Origin: CAVTWS01 sp963738445
GTDB taxonomy: Bacteria; Actinomycetota; Acidimicrobiia; Acidimicrobiales; SHLQ01
Reading direction: 5' to 3'
Assembly: GCA_963738445.1 (NCBI GenBank)
Contig: CAVTWS010000015.1
Span: 186,001 to 250,000, forward strand
DNA length: 64,000 nucleotides
Position numbers and translations under genes: made by a program. Positions 52,937 to 62,445 of the stretch are shown in pieces. The notes beneath the pieces are model-generated. The model did no database searches and was not told the DNA's origin. It was given only the letters and a program-made list of their open reading frames with translations. Within the stretch, counting starts at the first letter, position 1. Each line of letters begins with the position of its first letter.

Positions 52937-54451
52937 ATGAACTTGGCTTCGCTGATCGAGCGGCACGATGCGGCCCGGGTGGCGGTGATCGTGGGCGATC
53001 GCCCGGTGCGGTACGGCGAGCTCCGCGAGCGGGTCGCGTCTCTCGCCGCCGCGCTCTGGTCCACCTGTGCCGCGGGAGACAGGGTGGCGATCGTGTGCGG
53101 CAACGACGATGACTTCGTCGTCGCCTACCTCGCCTCGTTGGCGGTGGGAACGGTCGCCGTACCCCTGAACCCGGCGAGTCCGGGCCCGGAGTTGGCCCGG
53201 CAGCTCGCGGTCGTGGGGGCGAGCGTGGCTCTGGTCGGATCAGCCGCGGAGGAAGCTGTCGTAGCGACGGGCGCCATTGCCGGGCCCGTCGTGGTCATGC
53301 GAGGAGGCACGGGCGGGAACGACGCCGTGCCCCTCGATGCCTTCGTCGCCCGTGGTCACTCCGCAGACCGGGTTTCGGCGCCTGCGGTCGGAGGCGACGC
53401 CGCCGCGGTCCTCCTGTTCACCAGCGGAACGGCCGGAGCGCCTCGCGCCGCCGTGCTCAGCCACGCCAACCTGTTGTCCAACTTGGATCAGCTGATCGCC
53501 CATCCCGGCGGGTTGGCGGACCAGCCCCGGGTCGTGCTCGGCGTGTTGCCGCTGCACCACGTCTTCGGGCTCAACGCCGTTCTCGGGCTGACCCTTCGGC
53601 TCGGGGGCACCGTCGTCCTCCACGACCATCTGGACCCTGAGCGCGTGGCCCGCGACCTGGTCGAGCACCAGGTCGAGGTCGTCGCGGGCGCCCCGACGAT
53701 GTGGCGGACCCTCGCCGAAGCCGGCCTGCCGCCGGCCGCGTTCGTGCCGGTGCGCTACGCGACCTCCGGTGCCGCCCACCTCCCGGCCGACACCGCTCGG
53801 CTGGTGGCCGAACGACTCGGAGTCGAGCTCCGGCAGGGTTACGGGCTGACGGAGTGCTCTCCGGTCGTGACCAGTGCCGTCGGTACCGATGCCCCCACGG
53901 GTTCGGTCGGGATACCGATCCCGGGAGTCGAGGTGCGCCTCGTCGACCGTGACGGCGACGACGTGCTCGTCGACGACGACGGCGAGGTGTGGGTACGGGG
54001 ACCGAACGTGTTCCGCGGGTACTGGGGCGATTCCGAGGCGTCCGATCGCGTCCGGGCGCCGGGGGGTTGGCTCCGCACCGGCGACATCGGAGTGGTCGAT
54101 GACCGGGGCCACGTGTACCTCGTCGACCGGTCGAAGGACCTGATCATCGTGTCGGGCTTCAACGTGCATCCCCTCGAGGTCGAAGCGGTCCTGGAGGCGC
54201 ACCCGGTCGTCGCGGCCGCGGCCGTGGTCGGCACCCCGGACCATCGCACCGGGGAATCAGTCCTCGCGTACGTCACCCTCCGGTCCGGCGCCGGCGGCGA
54301 TCCCCGCCCTGCGGTCGACCCATCCGCGCTCGTCGAGCACTGCCGGGCGCAGCTGGCCCGCTACAAGTGCCCGGGGCGGATCGAAGTCGTCGACGAGCTG
54401 CCGCTGGGCCTGAACGGCAAAGTCCTCCGGCGTGAGCTCCGTGACCGCTGA
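52937..54451 (+). CDS. Acyl-CoA synthetase (AMP-binding family)
   Basis: The 504-residue protein has the ANL domains with the loop LFTSGTAGAPRAAVLSH, GYGLTECSPV, the hinge WLRTGDIGVVDDRGHV and the catalytic Lys near the end in LGLNGKVLRREL. The invariant Lys of the P-loop TSGTxGxPK is Arg here, an unusual change. The start is ATG after GGGGAGGAG, giving MNLASLIERHD. It is followed by an overlapping gene of the HTTM pair. Confidence 0.87.
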   Translation: MNLASLIERHDAARVAVIVGDRPVRYGELRERVASLAAALWSTCAAGDRVAIVCGNDDDFVVAYLASLAVGTVAVPLNPASPGPELARQLAVVGASVALVGSAAEEAVVATGAIAGPVVVMRGGTGGNDAVPLDAFVARGHSADRVSAPAVGGDAAAVLLFTSGTAGAPRAAVLSHANLLSNLDQLIAHPGGLADQPRVVLGVLPLHHVFGLNAVLGLTLRLGGTVVLHDHLDPERVARDLVEHQVEVVAGAPTMWRTLAEAGLPPAAFVPVRYATSGAAHLPADTARLVAERLGVELRQGYGLTECSPVVTSAVGTDAPTGSVGIPIPGVEVRLVDRDGDDVLVDDDGEVWVRGPNVFRGYWGDSEASDRVRAPGGWLRTGDIGVVDDRGHVYLVDRSKDLIIVSGFNVHPLEVEAVLEAHPVVAAAAVVGTPDHRTGESVLAYVTLRSGAGGDPRPAVDPSALVEHCRAQLARYKCPGRIEVVDELPLGLNGKVLRRELRDR

Positions 54452-55040
54452 ACGAGACGCTGACACCCCGAGTCCCGAACCCCCCGCGGCGAACGACGCG
54501 GCGACCTGGGGGTTCATGTACGGCAGCCCACTGGGTCGGCTCCTCGTCGGAATCCTGGCGGGCCTGCTCGTCTTCTCCGTCGTCGTGTGGAACCTGCCGG
54601 CGGGTGAGGTCCGTGACGACCTCCGGGCCGACGTCCGACCGCTCGTGCGCACGCTCGGACTCGACCAGACATGGTCCCTCTTCTCGCCGGACCCGTCGCG
54701 AACGTCGGTCGACGTACGGGCCGAGATCCACTTCACCGACGGCACCGTCGAGATCGACCGACTTCCGGACGGCGACCCGTTGATCGGCGCGCTGCGCGAG
54801 TACCGATGGCGGAAGTACGAGCGGCGGCTCCGGGAGGACGACAACGTCCGGCTCTCGATCCCGGCCGCCGAGTGGTTCGCCCACCGTCACGCCTCGCCGT
54901 CCCGGCCGGTGGCCCAAGTGGTGTTCGTCCGGCGCGTCTCCACGACGCCGGATCCCGGATCGGCCGACGATCGGGTCTGGGAGGACCAGGAGTTCTACTC
55001 CCGCGAGTTCGACCCACCGATCACCGGAGACGAGTCGTGA
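54432..55040 (+). CDS. Membrane-anchored protein paired with the HTTM protein
   Basis: The 202-residue protein has one membrane helix (about 36-57, LLVGILAGLLVFSVVVWNLP) and an extracytoplasmic domain with LDQTWSLFSPDPSRTSVDV, a pattern seen in small proteins encoded next to HTTM genes. It starts with GTG inside the end of the acyl-CoA synthetase gene (20-base overlap) and ends in an overlap with the HTTM start. I know no function for it. Confidence 0.72.
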   Translation: MSSVTAERDADTPSPEPPAANDAATWGFMYGSPLGRLLVGILAGLLVFSVVVWNLPAGEVRDDLRADVRPLVRTLGLDQTWSLFSPDPSRTSVDVRAEIHFTDGTVEIDRLPDGDPLIGALREYRWRKYERRLREDDNVRLSIPAAEWFAHRHASPSRPVAQVVFVRRVSTTPDPGSADDRVWEDQEFYSREFDPPITGDES

Positions 55041-56107
55041 CGGCCGCGACCCACCTCCTCACGCCCGCCCGGGCCTGGAGTCGGTTCTGGTTCGCGCCGA
55101 TGCGGGCCTCGACGTACGTGCTGTGGCGCACGGCGCTCGCGGTGTCCGTCGGATGCTGGCTGCTGTCGCTGGCCCCGGACCTGGTCGACCTGTACGGCGA
55201 GCGCGGCATCGCCCCCAGCCCGGTGTACCGGGACTACCGCTGGGGCCTGTTCCGATGGTTCACCTCCGACACGGCCATCTACGCGGTGTGGCTGGCCGCG
55301 ATCCTGAGCGTCGCGTTGATGCTGGCGGGACGGTGGGTCCGGCCGGCGGCAATCGTCGTGTTCGTCTGCGTCATCTCATTCACGAGCGACAACGCCGACC
55401 TGAACAACTCGGGCGACGAGCTCCTCCGCATCTGGTGCGCGTACCACGCCGTCTTCGCGATCCTCACGCCCAACCGGCTGCTGTCCGTTCCCCTCCGTCA
55501 GCACGCCCCGGCCATGGCCGTCGACGCGACCGCGGACGCCCGGGAGTGGCCGTGGGCCCCCGGGTGGCTCATCCGGCTGGTCCAGGTCCAGCTGACGGTC
55601 GTCTACGTGTTCTCGGTGATCGCCAAGTTCCGGGGCCAGGCCTGGCTCGACGGCACGGCGTCGCTCCTCGCTCTCGAGCTGGTCGACTTCCAACGGTTCC
55701 CCGTGCCCCGGTTCCTGGTCGACTCGCTGGTGTTCGGCGCGATCCTGACGTGGGGGACCCTGGTGGCGGAGATGTCGCTGCCGTACCTCCTGTGGACCCG
55801 GCGGACCCGGCGGTTCGCCGTGGTCCTGGGCGTCGGCCTCCACGTGTCCTTCGACTACGCCCTCCGGGTCGGCTTCTTCGGGTGGGCGATGGTGGTGGGC
55901 TACACCAGCTTCCTCACCGCAGGCGAGACCGCAACCGTGCTGCGATGGATCGGCCATCCCCGTGCCGCGCTCGCTGATCGACGCCGCCGGTCAGGAGCGG
56001 TGCGGCGCGGCGAGGAAGCCGGCGAACAGGAGCCCGGCTCCGACGACCAGCGACACCGCGAACCCGGTCATCTCGTCGACCACCGAGTTGAGCAGGCCGC
56101 CGGCTGA
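55037..56107 (+). CDS. HTTM-domain (gamma-carboxylase-like) membrane protein
   Basis: The 356-residue protein has the HTTM domain of vitamin K-dependent gamma-carboxylase-like proteins, with MRASTYVLWRTALAVSVGCWL, NADLNNSGDELLRIW and LIRLVQVQLTVVYVFSVIAKF. Prokaryotic members carry this domain without a known reaction. It is coupled to the preceding gene by a GTGA overlap. The last 40 residues are hydrophilic and are read from DNA that also codes, on the other strand, for the following protein, so the real C-terminus is uncertain. Confidence 0.82.
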   Translation: MTAATHLLTPARAWSRFWFAPMRASTYVLWRTALAVSVGCWLLSLAPDLVDLYGERGIAPSPVYRDYRWGLFRWFTSDTAIYAVWLAAILSVALMLAGRWVRPAAIVVFVCVISFTSDNADLNNSGDELLRIWCAYHAVFAILTPNRLLSVPLRQHAPAMAVDATADAREWPWAPGWLIRLVQVQLTVVYVFSVIAKFRGQAWLDGTASLLALELVDFQRFPVPRFLVDSLVFGAILTWGTLVAEMSLPYLLWTRRTRRFAVVLGVGLHVSFDYALRVGFFGWAMVVGYTSFLTAGETATVLRWIGHPRAALADRRRRSGAVRRGEEAGEQEPGSDDQRHREPGHLVDHRVEQAAG

Positions 56108-56671
56108 CAGCACCACCGTGCCGCCGGCCAGCAACAGGTTGGCGGTCACCAGCCGCCGGGCCGACAACGACGGCAATCGACCACGGACCGCACGCCAGAC
56201 CGTCAGGGCGCAGCCCCCGAGGATCACCAGCGCCCCGACACTCGACGCCACAGCCGCGAGCACCCGCGGCAGGACGCCGAACAGCTCGCTGCCCCGGGGC
56301 AGGGTGGACGGGTCGGCGATCGGCTCCATGGGCGCCACCGCGAGCACGCCGAAGGAGAACAACGTGAGGGCCGACACGCCGAGCGCGGCGCGATCGCCCC
56401 GTTCCGCGCCACCCAGCAGGTACACGGTGCCGAGCGCCAGGACGGGGACGTTGACGATGGCGCCGAAGAGGTAGAAGAGCCGGAACGTGGTCGGTGTCCA
56501 TCCGGAGGCGGCGCCCCACCACAACGCGGCGGCGGCCACCGCGAACATCGCCAGCGCGATCGACCACGCCAGATGGTGGCGGCGGCGGCCGACGAGCCAG
56601 CGTTCGAGGGTCGACGCCCCGAACGCCACGGCCAGGAGCGTGGCACCAGCGGCGGCGGCGGTCGTCGGCAC
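55991..56671 (-). CDS. Membrane protein, unknown function
   Basis: The 226-residue product (GTG giving VPTTAAAAGATLL) has seven predicted hydrophobic segments and no domain I recognise. It is read towards the HTTM gene and overlaps its 3' end by 117 bases. Helices fill almost the whole length, which supports this strand as coding. It is divergent from hemA, with about 160 bases between their starts. Confidence 0.65.
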   Translation of the reverse strand: MPTTAAAAGATLLAVAFGASTLERWLVGRRRHHLAWSIALAMFAVAAAALWWGAASGWTPTTFRLFYLFGAIVNVPVLALGTVYLLGGAERGDRAALGVSALTLFSFGVLAVAPMEPIADPSTLPRGSELFGVLPRVLAAVASSVGALVILGGCALTVWRAVRGRLPSLSARRLVTANLLLAGGTVVLSAGGLLNSVVDEMTGFAVSLVVGAGLLFAGFLAAPHRS

Positions 56672-56831
56672 GACCCCGAGCCTACGGGCGGGCCCGCCCG
56701 GCGGGTGAGCCGCGCGGCGCTGACAGCCTGAAGTGACGTTGAACCGGGACGAGAAGTTGGCAGGATGACCTCGGGTCGGGAATGCTTTTCCTGCCGAGTG
56801 ACGCGCTGCCCAGCGCTGAGGAGCAAGAACT

Positions 56832-58091
56832 GTGTCCGTGGTCGTGATCGGTCTGAACCATCGCACCGCAGGTCTCGACCTGTTGGAGCGGGTTGCCGTC
56901 GACGCGTCCGGGCTTCCGAAGGTGCTCCACGACCTGATCAGCCGCGACAACATCAGCGAAGCGGTGGTGCTCTCCACCTGCAACCGCACCGAGATCATCG
57001 TGCACGCCGAACGATTCCACGGCGCGTTCGACGACGTCCGCAACGTGTTGTGCGGCCACGGTTTCGTGGCCCCGGAGGACCTTGCCGATCACCTCACCAC
57101 CCGGTACGACAGCGATGCCGTGTCCTACCTGTTCGCGATCGCCGCCGGGCTCGAATCAGCCGTGCTCGGCGAGCACGAGATCCTCGGTCAGGTCCGCGGC
57201 GCCTGGGAAACCGCCCGGTCCGAGGGCACCGTCGGCCCGGTCCTCGGACCGTTGTTCCGTCACGCGGTCGAGGTCGGCAAACGGGCCCGCACCGAGACCT
57301 CCATCTCCCGCCACCTGGCCTCCGTCTCCCAGGCCGCGGTCGCCATGGCCGGTCAGCACCTCGGCACCCTCGCCGGCCGCTCGATCCTCGTGCTGGGCGC
57401 CGGCGACATGGGGGCCGGCATCGTGCAGTCGTTGCGGGATGCCGGGGCCCTCGAGATCCTCATCGCCAACCGCACCTGGTCCAACGCGGTGACCCTGGCC
57501 GAACGGCTCGGTGGCACCCCCGTCGAGCTCGAGGGGCTGGCGGCTCACCTGGCCTCGGTCGATCTGCTGCTGACCTCCACCGGTGCCTCGTCGCTCATGA
57601 TCGAGCACGCCGACCTCGTCGCCGCCGTGTCGACCCGTCAGGGTCGCCCGCTCGTCATCGTCGACATCGCCGTCCCGCGCGATGTCGACCCCACCGCCCG
57701 AGATCTGGCCGGCGTCACCCTGCTCGACATGGACGACCTCAGCCGGTTCGCCGACCTCGGCGTGCAGGAGCGGCGTCGCGAGGTCGATGCCGTCCGGGCG
57801 ATCGTCGCCGACGAGGTGGCCCGATACACCGATCTGGCCTCGGCGCGCGAGCTCGATCCGCTGATCACCGAGTTCCGGAGCCGGGCCGAGACCCTCCGCC
57901 AGGCCGAGCTCGATCGTCACCGGGCCGATCTCGCCGCCCTCGGCCCGGCCGAGCGCGACCTGGTCGATTCCATCACCCGAGGCGTGTTGAACAAGTTGCT
58001 GCACCAGCCGACCGTCCGCCTGAAGGATGCCGCCGGCACGCCACGGGGCGTCCGTCTCGCTGATGCGCTCCGTGATCTCCACGACCTGTGA
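56832..58091 (+). CDS. hemA: Glutamyl-tRNA reductase
   Basis: HemA reduces glutamyl-tRNA to glutamate-1-semialdehyde with NADPH, the first committed step of heme synthesis by the C5 pathway. The 419-residue protein has GLNHRTAGLDLLERV, the catalytic Cys50 in STCNRTE, GEHEILGQVR, the nucleotide fold LVLGAGDMG and the C-terminal dimer helix with LLHQPTVRLK. It starts with GTG and opens a heme operon in which hemC overlaps by 29 bases. Confidence 0.96.
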   Translation: MSVVVIGLNHRTAGLDLLERVAVDASGLPKVLHDLISRDNISEAVVLSTCNRTEIIVHAERFHGAFDDVRNVLCGHGFVAPEDLADHLTTRYDSDAVSYLFAIAAGLESAVLGEHEILGQVRGAWETARSEGTVGPVLGPLFRHAVEVGKRARTETSISRHLASVSQAAVAMAGQHLGTLAGRSILVLGAGDMGAGIVQSLRDAGALEILIANRTWSNAVTLAERLGGTPVELEGLAAHLASVDLLLTSTGASSLMIEHADLVAAVSTRQGRPLVIVDIAVPRDVDPTARDLAGVTLLDMDDLSRFADLGVQERRREVDAVRAIVADEVARYTDLASARELDPLITEFRSRAETLRQAELDRHRADLAALGPAERDLVDSITRGVLNKLLHQPTVRLKDAAGTPRGVRLADALRDLHDL

Positions 58092-58980
58092 CGTGCTGAT
58101 CCGCGCCGCCACGAGAGGCAGCCGCCTGGCTCGCTGGCAGACCGACCACGTGGCCGAGCTCCTGGCGTCGGTCGATCCTTCGATCCGCGTCGAAGCGGTG
58201 GTGGTCTCGACCACCGGCGACCAACGCGTCGATGTGCCCATTCACGCCATCGGCGGCAAGGGCGTCTTCGTGAAGGAGGTCCAGGCGGCCGTTCTGGACG
58301 GCCGGGCCGACATCGCGGTGCACTCGGGCAAGGACCTCCCGGCGCTCACACCTCACGGGCTGGTGATCGCCGCCGTCCCGGAGCGAGCGGACCCGCGGGA
58401 TGTGCTGATCGGCAGCCGGCTGGCCGACCTCCGCAAGGGCGCGGTGGTCGCCACCGGATCGGTGCGGCGCCGGGCCCAGCTGGCGGCGATCCGGCCCGAT
58501 CTGGAATTCGCCGAGATCCGGGGCAACATCGACACCCGGCTCGGGCGAGCCGGTGAGTTCGACGCGATCGTCCTGGCCGCGGCGGCCCTCGACCGGCTGG
58601 GTTTCACCCCCGAGATCGTGGACCGCCTCGATGTCGACCTCGTCATCCCCCAGGTCGCCCAGGGCGCGCTCGCCATCGAGTGCCGGGATGACGCCGACGA
58701 CATCCGGGCGGCGCTGGCCACCATCGAGCACGAACCGAGCCGGCTCCGGTTCGACTGCGAGCGGGCTTTCCTCCGCGAGCTCGGAGGGGACTGCGACCTT
58801 CCCGCGGGTGCGTACGCCGTGCTGACGGACTCTCGCCTCACGCTCAGCGGCGTGCTGGCCCAGGTCGACGGGCGGGTGGTGCTGCGCGAGCGGCGCGAGG
58901 GCTCGCGCGGTGAGGAGCTGGGGTGGGCCGTCGCCCGCCACCTGCTCGACGACGCGGGTGGCGCCCGCCTCCTGCGCTGA
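58063..58980 (+). CDS. hemC: Hydroxymethylbilane synthase
   Basis: HemC joins four porphobilinogen units into hydroxymethylbilane. The 305-residue protein has LIRAATRGSRLARWQTDHV, the DNA-like active region with IAVHSGKDLP, GSVRRRAQL, RGNIDTRLGR and the Cys that carries the dipyrromethane cofactor in LGGDCDLPAGA. The ATG giving MRSVISTTCD lies inside the end of hemA, so the two are translationally linked. Confidence 0.95.
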   Translation: MRSVISTTCDVLIRAATRGSRLARWQTDHVAELLASVDPSIRVEAVVVSTTGDQRVDVPIHAIGGKGVFVKEVQAAVLDGRADIAVHSGKDLPALTPHGLVIAAVPERADPRDVLIGSRLADLRKGAVVATGSVRRRAQLAAIRPDLEFAEIRGNIDTRLGRAGEFDAIVLAAAALDRLGFTPEIVDRLDVDLVIPQVAQGALAIECRDDADDIRAALATIEHEPSRLRFDCERAFLRELGGDCDLPAGAYAVLTDSRLTLSGVLAQVDGRVVLRERREGSRGEELGWAVARHLLDDAGGARLLR

Positions 58981-59012
58981 CCGCCGGCGCGCCCGCGTAG
59001 GCTCCGCCACTG

Positions 59013-60122
59013 ATGCTGCACGTCGTCGATGCCCGCCACCCCGACCCCGACCTGCTTCCGATGGCGGCCGTGATGGCGATCACCTCGGCCCGCCACATCG
59101 TCGTCGATGCCGGCGTGCCCGAGTCGTTGGGCCGCTCCCTGCCCGCCGGCGTGAGGCCGACGGTCCTGTCCGCGGATGCCTCACCGGACCAGGTGGTCGC
59201 GGCCCTCGCCGTCGCGGCCGGCGGTGGGTCGGCCGTGTGGCTGGTGGCCCGCGACCCGTCGGATGTCTCGCTCGGTCCCGTCATCCGATCGTTGGCTCTC
59301 GCTGGGCTCGACATCGTCACGGTGCCCGGCGTGGGACGCTCCGCGGCCGGCGGTCCCGTCGATGTCGATCGATGGCCGGGCCGGCCACTGTACGGCCGCG
59401 CCGTGGTGGTGACCCGGCCTTTCGGGCAGAGCTCGCAGCTGGCCGACGCGTTGTCGGCGGTGGGTGCCGTCGCGGTCGTCGTGCCCACGATCGCCATCGT
59501 CGATGCCGCGGATGGCGGTGAGGCACTCCGATCGGCGCTCGGCGACCTGGGGCGATACGACTGGCTCGTCCTCACGTCGCCGAACGGTGCCGACCGGGTG
59601 CTCGCCGAGATGCGGGACGCCCGGGCGCTCGCCGGGGTGCGAATCGCCGCAATCGGCCCCGGCACGGCGGCGCGTCTGCAGTCGGGCAACGTGGTGGCGG
59701 ATCTCGTACCCGAACGGTTCGTGGCCGAAGGGCTTCTGGAGGTGTTCCCGCCCGCGCCCGAACCGGGTCGCCGCGTGCTGCTGGCGCGGGCCGCGGTGGC
59801 CCGCGACGTGCTGCCGGCCGGTCTCGAGGCTCGGGGCTGGGCGGTCGACGTGGTGGAGGCGTACCGCACCGAGCCCGCACCGCTCGGTGCAGGAACCCGT
59901 GAGCGGGTGATGACCGCCGACGCCGTCACGTTCACGTCCTCCAGCACGGTCACCCAGTTCATGGAGCGATTCGGCCCCGATCTCGTCCCCCCGGTCGTCG
60001 CCTGCATCGGCCCGGTCACCGCCGCCACGGCCCGGGATGCGGGGCTCGACGTCAGCGTCGAAGCCGAGGTCCACACCATCGATGGCCTCGTGCGGGCGCT
60101 GGTCGACCACGTGCGCCGATAG
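59013..60122 (+). CDS. hemD: Uroporphyrinogen-III synthase with a reduced methyltransferase-like N-terminus
   Basis: HemD closes and inverts the D ring to give uroporphyrinogen III. Residues 125-369 are the HemD domain (VVVTRPFGQSSQLADAL, WLVLTSPNGADRVL, FTSSSTVTQFM). The first 120 residues look like the two ends of a CobA-type uroporphyrinogen methyltransferase joined together: PDPDLLPMAAVMAITSARHIV matches its start and LALAGLDIVTVPGVGRSAA its later SAM region, but the middle is lost. Many actinobacteria have a full CobA-HemD fusion; this looks like a shrunken form. Confidence 0.9.
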   Translation: MLHVVDARHPDPDLLPMAAVMAITSARHIVVDAGVPESLGRSLPAGVRPTVLSADASPDQVVAALAVAAGGGSAVWLVARDPSDVSLGPVIRSLALAGLDIVTVPGVGRSAAGGPVDVDRWPGRPLYGRAVVVTRPFGQSSQLADALSAVGAVAVVVPTIAIVDAADGGEALRSALGDLGRYDWLVLTSPNGADRVLAEMRDARALAGVRIAAIGPGTAARLQSGNVVADLVPERFVAEGLLEVFPPAPEPGRRVLLARAAVARDVLPAGLEARGWAVDVVEAYRTEPAPLGAGTRERVMTADAVTFTSSSTVTQFMERFGPDLVPPVVACIGPVTAATARDAGLDVSVEAEVHTIDGLVRALVDHVRR

Positions 60123-60177
60123 ACCCGGCTCCCGTCTCCGGTTCCGTCGGCGAGCACCCCCATTAGGCTCGCAGCCG

Positions 60178-62442
60178 ATGACGTTCCCGCAACGCCGGCT
60201 CCGCCGGCTCCGACGCACCCCGGCCCTTCGCCGTCTCGTCGCCGAGACCCGGCTCAGTGTCGACGACCTGATCGCGCCGCTCTTCGTCCGGGAAGGGATC
60301 GACGAACCCCAGCCGATCGTCTCGCTCCCCGGCGTCGTGCAACACACCCTGGCGTCGCTGACCCGTGAGGTCACCGAGCTGCGCGATCTCGGCGTGCCCG
60401 GTGTGGTGCTCTTCGGCGTGCCCGCCCGCAAGGATCCACAGGGATCCGGCGCGTGGGATCCGGCCGGCATCGTGCAGGTGGCGCTCCGCGAGCTCCGTGA
60501 GGCGGTGGGCGACGACATGGTGCTCATCGCCGACCTCTGCGTCGACGAATACACCAGCCACGGCCACTGCGGCATCCTCGACGGGCGCGGCTCGGTCGAC
60601 AACGACGCCACCCTGGAGTTGTACGAGCGCATCGCCGTGGCCCAGGCGACCGCGGGGGCAGACATCGTCGCCCCGTCCGGGATGATGGACGGCCAGGTGG
60701 CGGCCATCCGCGATGCCCTCGACGAAGGCGGCTTCGGGTCCGTCGCCATCCTCGCCTACGCCGCCAAGTACGCCTCCGCCCTGTATGGACCGTTCCGCGA
60801 TGCCGTGGATGTCCACATCGAGGGTGGTGGCGACCGCAAGGGCTACCAGCAGGACATCCGCAACGCCCGTGAATCGCTCGAGGAGATCTTCACCGACATC
60901 GCCGAGGGTGCCGACATGGTCATGGTCAAGCCGGCGCTGTCCTACCTGGACATCATCAGCCAGGCCCGGTCCCAGATCGACGTGCCGCTCGCGGCTTACC
61001 ACGTCTCCGGCGAGTACGCCATGGTCAAAGCCGCCGCCGCCAACGGCTGGATCGACGGACCGGCCGTGGCTCTCGAACAGACCATCGCCATCAAACGTGC
61101 CGGGGCCGACATGATCCTGACCTACTTCGCCCGGGAGCTCGCCGAGAGCCTCGCCGGCCCGGTGTCGCGCTCGATGGTGACGAACCAGCAGCTGTTCGAT
61201 CGGGCAAGGGCGGTCATCCCGGGCGGGGTCAACTCGCCCGTGCGTTCTTTCCGCTCGGTCGGCGGTACCCCGTACTTCGTCGCCCGGGCCGAGGGGGCCT
61301 ACGTGCACGACGTCGAGGGTCGTCGATACATCGACTACGTCCAGAGCTACGGACCGGCGATCCTGGGCCACGCCCACCCGGCGGTCACCCAAGCCATCGT
61401 GCGCGCCGCGGCCGACGGCACCTCCTATGGCGCCCCGACCGCCCGCGAGGTCGAGATGGCTGAGGCCCTCTGTTCGCGGGTCGCCGGGCTCGAGATGGTG
61501 CGCCTGGTGTCGTCAGGAACCGAAGCGTGCATGACCGCGGTCCGCCTGGCCCGCGGGGCGACCGGCCGGTCGACGATCGTGAAGTTCGCCGGCTGCTACC
61601 ACGGACATGCCGATCCGCTCATGGCCGCCGGGGGAAGCGGGGTGGCCAACCAGGGGTTGTCCGGCTGCGACGGGGTGACCGCCGGAGCCGTCGCCGACAC
61701 CGTCGTCGCCCCGTACAACCAGGTGCCGGTGCTCGACGATCGAACCGCGGCCGTGATCGTGGAGCCGGTGGCCGCCAACATGGGCCTGGTCGCCCCGGTG
61801 CCCGGGTTCCTCGAAGGGCTGCGGGCCGAGTGCGATCGGGTCGGCGCGCTCCTGATCTTCGACGAGGTGATCACCGGTTTCCGCATCGGCCCCGGCGGCG
61901 CCTCCGAACGAACCGGAGTCCGCCCCGACCTGTGGTGCTTCGGCAAGGTCATCGGCGGCGGGCTCCCCATCGCCGCCTTCGGGGGCCGCGCCGATGTCAT
62001 GGCCCATCTGGCGCCGCTTGGCGGCGTGTACCAGGCCGGCACTCTGTCCGGGAACCCGCTGGCCACCGCGGCCGGTCTGGCCACGCTCGGCCAACTCGAC
62101 GACTCCGCCTACGAGCAGCTCACCGCGACCGCGGCCCGGCTCCAGGAAGGGCTCATCGACGCGTTCGCGACTGTCGGCGTGCCCGCCGTCGTGCCCCGCG
62201 AAGGGACCCTCGTGGGCCTGTTCTTCTGCGACCGGGCGCCCACCAACTTCGACGAGGTCCAACCCGTGGCGGAGAACGGTGTCTACCCGAGGGCGTTCCA
62301 CGGTTTGCTCGAACGCGGTGTGGCGCTCGCGCCAGGGGCCTACGAGATCCTCTTTCCCGGCCTCGCCCATACGGATTCCATCGTCGACGAGACGGTCGCT
62401 CGGGCCGCCGAGGTGGCGGCGAATCTCGTCCCCGGCGGCTGA
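60178..62442 (+). CDS. hemB-hemL: Porphobilinogen synthase fused to glutamate-1-semialdehyde aminomutase
   Basis: One open frame of 754 residues joins two heme enzymes. Residues 1-330 are HemB, which makes porphobilinogen from two aminolevulinates, with DLCVDEYTSHGHCG, the Schiff-base Lys251 in MVKPALSYLD and Lys197 in YAAKYASALYGPFR. From Met333 the protein is HemL, which makes aminolevulinate, beginning FDRARAVIPGGVNSPVR and with the PLP-binding Lys590 in FGKVIGGGLP. There is no stop between them. The fusion would put successive steps in reverse order on one chain (HemL product feeds HemB). A stop lost by an indel is the alternative. Confidence 0.9.
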   Translation: MTFPQRRLRRLRRTPALRRLVAETRLSVDDLIAPLFVREGIDEPQPIVSLPGVVQHTLASLTREVTELRDLGVPGVVLFGVPARKDPQGSGAWDPAGIVQVALRELREAVGDDMVLIADLCVDEYTSHGHCGILDGRGSVDNDATLELYERIAVAQATAGADIVAPSGMMDGQVAAIRDALDEGGFGSVAILAYAAKYASALYGPFRDAVDVHIEGGGDRKGYQQDIRNARESLEEIFTDIAEGADMVMVKPALSYLDIISQARSQIDVPLAAYHVSGEYAMVKAAAANGWIDGPAVALEQTIAIKRAGADMILTYFARELAESLAGPVSRSMVTNQQLFDRARAVIPGGVNSPVRSFRSVGGTPYFVARAEGAYVHDVEGRRYIDYVQSYGPAILGHAHPAVTQAIVRAAADGTSYGAPTAREVEMAEALCSRVAGLEMVRLVSSGTEACMTAVRLARGATGRSTIVKFAGCYHGHADPLMAAGGSGVANQGLSGCDGVTAGAVADTVVAPYNQVPVLDDRTAAVIVEPVAANMGLVAPVPGFLEGLRAECDRVGALLIFDEVITGFRIGPGGASERTGVRPDLWCFGKVIGGGLPIAAFGGRADVMAHLAPLGGVYQAGTLSGNPLATAAGLATLGQLDDSAYEQLTATAARLQEGLIDAFATVGVPAVVPREGTLVGLFFCDRAPTNFDEVQPVAENGVYPRAFHGLLERGVALAPGAYEILFPGLAHTDSIVDETVARAAEVAANLVPGG

Positions 62443-62445
62443 GTC

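Noticed and set aside
61130..61185. A fourth frameshift as explanation of the hemB-hemL fusion
   Set aside because: Not excluded, but there is no frame change in homology across the junction; both halves are in the same frame, so I keep the fusion as the simplest reading.
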